NCBI GenBank assembly: GCA_002943765.1
Contig: PQWQ01000017.1
Coordinates: 558,001 to 622,000, forward strand
Direction: 5' to 3'
Length of the DNA stretch: 64,000 bases
Source of the DNA: Psoroptes ovis
Lineage: Eukaryota > Arthropoda > Arachnida > Sarcoptiformes > Psoroptidae
Shown here: positions 60,901 to 64,000 of the stretch, in pieces
How the letters are laid out: each line of letters begins with the position of its first letter
Position numbering within the stretch: the first letter of the stretch is position 1
Translations under genes and position numbers: made by a program
The notes under the pieces: generated by a model
Seen by the model: only the letters and a program-made list of their open reading frames with translations
Database searches by the model: none
Told to the model about the DNA's origin: nothing

Positions 60901-63900
60901 TGCATTCAATCGAATGGAAAAAATGGAACTTCCCACTTTCTTCCTCGAATGAAGATAACGACCATAGAATTATGGAATCAATTCGATGCTCGAGCCTTAT
61001 GATTGTTTCGAGCTTCGAGTAATGTTTGCGCAATGGTCGTTGATAATTTTGTTTTGGTCTTAAACAAAGGGTTCGGTATTGAACACACCCTTAACCAGAT
61101 GCTATATATTCCAGCGAATATTCGTGGTATAATCACAGATTCTGGATACAAGAATTCGAAGATTCGAATGAAAAATTGAAATTTCCGTCAATTTTTTTTT
61201 CGAAGGGTTCAAAGGGTTTATTGTAATTGTAATTAGTGTAAAATGACTTACCAAAGGATTTTTTTTTTCACAATTTTCTGGTGCAAATGACTTTGTTTTT
61301 TGAATTGTTTTGGTCGATTCCAAATTCGGGTTGGTCAGGTCTTTGTTCGGTCCGAAGTGGTCAAAAGTGTCGAGAGAGATACAGAAAGTAGAAAGTGTTG
61401 AACAATTAAAGATAATTATACAAGAATTGAAGATAATTGAATTCATTAAATTGAATTATCTCGACTGGAGGCATTCACACACGGCCACCAATGGTAAAAA
61501 ACTGGTCGGTGGCCGCTGCTGTTCGATTGCTGTTGTTGATTTGTTGTTTGTTTGTTAAAGATATTTTGGCACGAGTTTTCAAAGTTTTTCCAAAGTTTTT
61601 CGTCGAAAATGATTGTTTCTGAGTTTGGCCGGCCAACCGTCGAATATTTTCGATATTTATACCTTAGAAACTAATCCGAAAAAAAACCTGAAAAAAGTGA
61701 GATTTCCATCAACACCGAGGCTATTTTTCCGATCCGAAATTCAAGATCACAAGAAAAACAAACGAAATTGAAAAAACAGAGGATGAAACAGTAGGTGCAA
61801 AAGCGCTAAAGGGTTAGTAGGGTGTAAGTAGGTGGTGTAGGCGGTAAACAAATCAAGTGTCAAGGTATTTGGACCTTTTCAAAGGAAAAAAATTTTGGTC
61901 CATCATCATGGGAACGGATACCCAAATTTTAGGATCTATCAAAAGCTATTCAAAGATATTCAAATCAATCTCGGGTAAATTTTTTTTTACCCTTCGCTTA
62001 TCCTCTTTGGTGTTTTCAAATCGGGCCAAAGATAATTTTCTCATGGAAAATCTTTCGGTTGGTTCACACAACCTTTTCACGCATCACCATCGTCATCAAC
62101 ATCATCGTCGGTATGCACCATAAGCACCATCAACATTGGCGAGCACCGTCATTGGTATGCACCATCATAATACACCAACTACAAATCCACCCACAAAAAT
62201 CCTCATTCTTACATTCATCAAGCATCATGACCATCAAATAATTGGAGACCTCGTAACAGTTATGATGATGATGATCATGTGAACCAAAAATTTATCCAAA
62301 AATGTAAAAAAAATCTGAAATGAAATACCTGTAAAAGGTAAATATCTGATTTTCTCATGATTCGATTTCTTATTCATCCAAGATATTTATTATTAAAAAC
62401 GAATAACCCTTTGAGAAACCATTTTAATAGGTCTCAATACTGAAATTGTTTTGAAAAGGGTTATGAGAGAATGATATGATTATGAAATTTCAGAGAGAGG
62501 TATGAAAGAGTTTGAAAAAATCCAAAGGTTCAATCCTTTGAATCCTTTGACGTGTTTAGGTCAATTTTTTTTTCTTTTAGAACTGAGGTGGATGTGTCAT
62601 TGAATTTCTCGTCATTTGAGCAAATGATTCAAAATTTAACATCACCACCGCACAACTCATCAATCATCAATCAAAATTGAATGTTCATGTGTCAGAGGGG
62701 AAGAAAAATGTCGGAAACCCTTCCAAAAAAGGTCTTAAAAGGTATGGTTTCAAAGAGTTCAAAGGGTTATGTTTCAGATTGAAAAAAAATTTCTGAATTT
62801 TTTTTTTTCATTTTAATTCATTCGCATCATCGAAAATCTACCTATCCATCCATACGTACATTCAATCATCATCATCATCATCATTTGACGGTACGTTGGT
62901 GTATATTCAATCAATCTAGCAGCCCAACCAATCATCAACCATTGAAGACTAATGGTTTACACAACATCAAAGGGTTATAATTTTTGTGAGTTTTTCGGCT
63001 GCTTTTGCTTTCGAGCCTATAACTATCGTTAGGTCTATATAGAAAAAAATGAATTTTTTTTTTCACTTAGACCCTATGAAAAAAAACCCTGTGATATACT
63101 AGATCGGTTAAGCATCCGTTTACTCTGACCGAAAATCATTTTGTTTGCTTTTTTCTTTGCTTATTACCATTTCACACGATCACTCTCTACCCTTCTCTAG
63201 CTGTCTATTGAATGAATTGAATGACAGATGGTTGTTTCATTAATTTTCGTTGCTTGCCACAGTAAAAAGCATCAAATTAAGTTCTCAAAGGGTTGAAAAA
63301 AATCAAATTTTAAATGATTTTGGCGCCATCTGTCGGTGTGAAAATCAAGTTTAAAATTTTTTCAAAAAATGACTTACCTTTCAAAATTAATTTTTGAATC
63401 TTCAAAATCTTCAAACCTTTAAACAATTTAGGATTTATCCAGCGATGTTTCAAATTAAAAATGAATGATTTTGAAAGCAGAGAGAGGCTATAAATGAGGG
63501 AGTCAATTATGATTCGGCAAATTTTGAAGTTTTATTGAGTTTTATTAGTCTTAAAAATTATCTTAAGCGTCTCCTAATGTCTTCAATATGTCTTGGTCGT
63601 CGATATGTGTGTGTGTGTGTGGCATCAATTGCGGGTGGTCTAATCGTCTAATAATAAGGCAGCTAGGATAGAAGTTTATCGTCTTGAATCAAACATAAAA
63701 TAAAGAAATTTAAGAAAAAACGAAAATCTCATTGAAACATTAAAAAAAATTCATCATTCAATCATTCCAAAGGTCTAACCCTTTATGACAATTATTATTT
63801 TTCAATCATTCATTTATTCGATTTCATTCGAAAATTTATTTTCCAAAAAATCCGTAAAGTTCGCGTGTATTTTAGAACCTAGGGTCGGGACTACACATTC

Positions 63901-64000
63901 AATATTAACCGCCGCCACAGTACCATCGATAAAAAGCGCGTGCATACACATTACCGACATCACCACCACCATCACCGCCATCGCCAACACCAACAACACG
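60901..64000. other. NAB 5' flank, no supported gene
   Basis: About 3.1 kb upstream of the proposed first NAB exon, with no supported coding exon. It holds at least nine copies of the octamer AAAGGGTT or its complement (61066 to 63784), an ATC-rich duplicated patch around GTATGCACCAT (62110 and 62156), a GT run near 63608, and many poly-A runs. Promoters or untranslated exons of NAB may be here. Confidence 0.5.

Noticed and set aside
61060..61092. TTAA...AAAGGGTT...ACCCTTAA as a very small TTAA element
   Set aside because: The ends point the wrong way relative to the other elements (AAACAAAGGG rather than CCCTT inward) and only about 30 bp lie between. It is more likely part of the AAAGGGTT cluster.
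1..64000. CRISPR arrays, bacterial operons, phage or plasmid functions
   Set aside because: No direct-repeat/spacer pattern. All recognised genes are intron-bearing animal genes or single-exon animal homologues.

Overview
This is eukaryotic nuclear DNA from an arthropod, most likely an acariform mite of the house-dust-mite type. The organism call is an inference. It rests on the very AT-rich sequence, mostly tiny GT-AG introns (about 55-110 bp, with a few of 1-5 kb), dense gene spacing, animal-specific gene families, and abundant ATG/ATC, CA and CAA microsatellites that put poly-Q, poly-N, poly-H and even poly-M tracts into proteins. There is no bacterial, plasmid, phage or CRISPR content.

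Layout, left to right. (1) 0-8.6 kb: a truncated coiled-coil gene (-) is head-to-head with an intronless SMN gene (+). SMN is tail-to-tail with SERF (-). Then come mitofusin/Marf (+), DJ-1 (-) and a GnRH/AKH/corazonin-type neuropeptide receptor (-). (2) 8.6-24.7 kb: a sparse region holding one large gene on the minus strand, CRTC (six exons, 3.1-kb first intron), flanked by 3.2 kb and 5.6 kb of low-complexity non-coding DNA. (3) 24.7-37.8 kb: a compact block with the GABA-B receptor subunit 1 gene (+, eight exons), a small secreted 12-cysteine protein (-), an orphan low-complexity ORF (+), DIMT1 rRNA dimethyltransferase (-) and Nup155 (+). The last two are head-to-head over 288 bp. (4) 37.8-53.4 kb: a 6-kb gene-free stretch carrying several miniature transposons, then amphiphysin (+, 5.1-kb first intron) and ALG1 (+). 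(5) 53.5-64 kb: a large NAB transcriptional corepressor gene (-, eight coding exons), with transposon relics in its introns and an uncharacterised 5' flank.

The genes are mostly housekeeping or neuronal and do not form one pathway. Small functional clusters are visible: SMN beside SERF (neighbours in human 5q13 too), mitofusin beside DJ-1 (mitochondrial quality control), and signalling genes (neuropeptide GPCR, CRTC, GABA-B receptor) in the middle. The less ordinary content is mobile. There is a family of TTAA-flanked, piggyBac-like MITEs (40.2 and 28.0 kb clearly related, 48.35 kb similar in build). There is also a set of about 80-bp mariner-like foldback elements (17.9, 41.1, 41.5 and 58.9 kb) and a relic of a non-LTR retrotransposon RNase H domain (56.8-57.1 kb).

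Exon boundaries were worked out by hand from splice consensus, reading-frame phase and protein-family conservation. No search was run.
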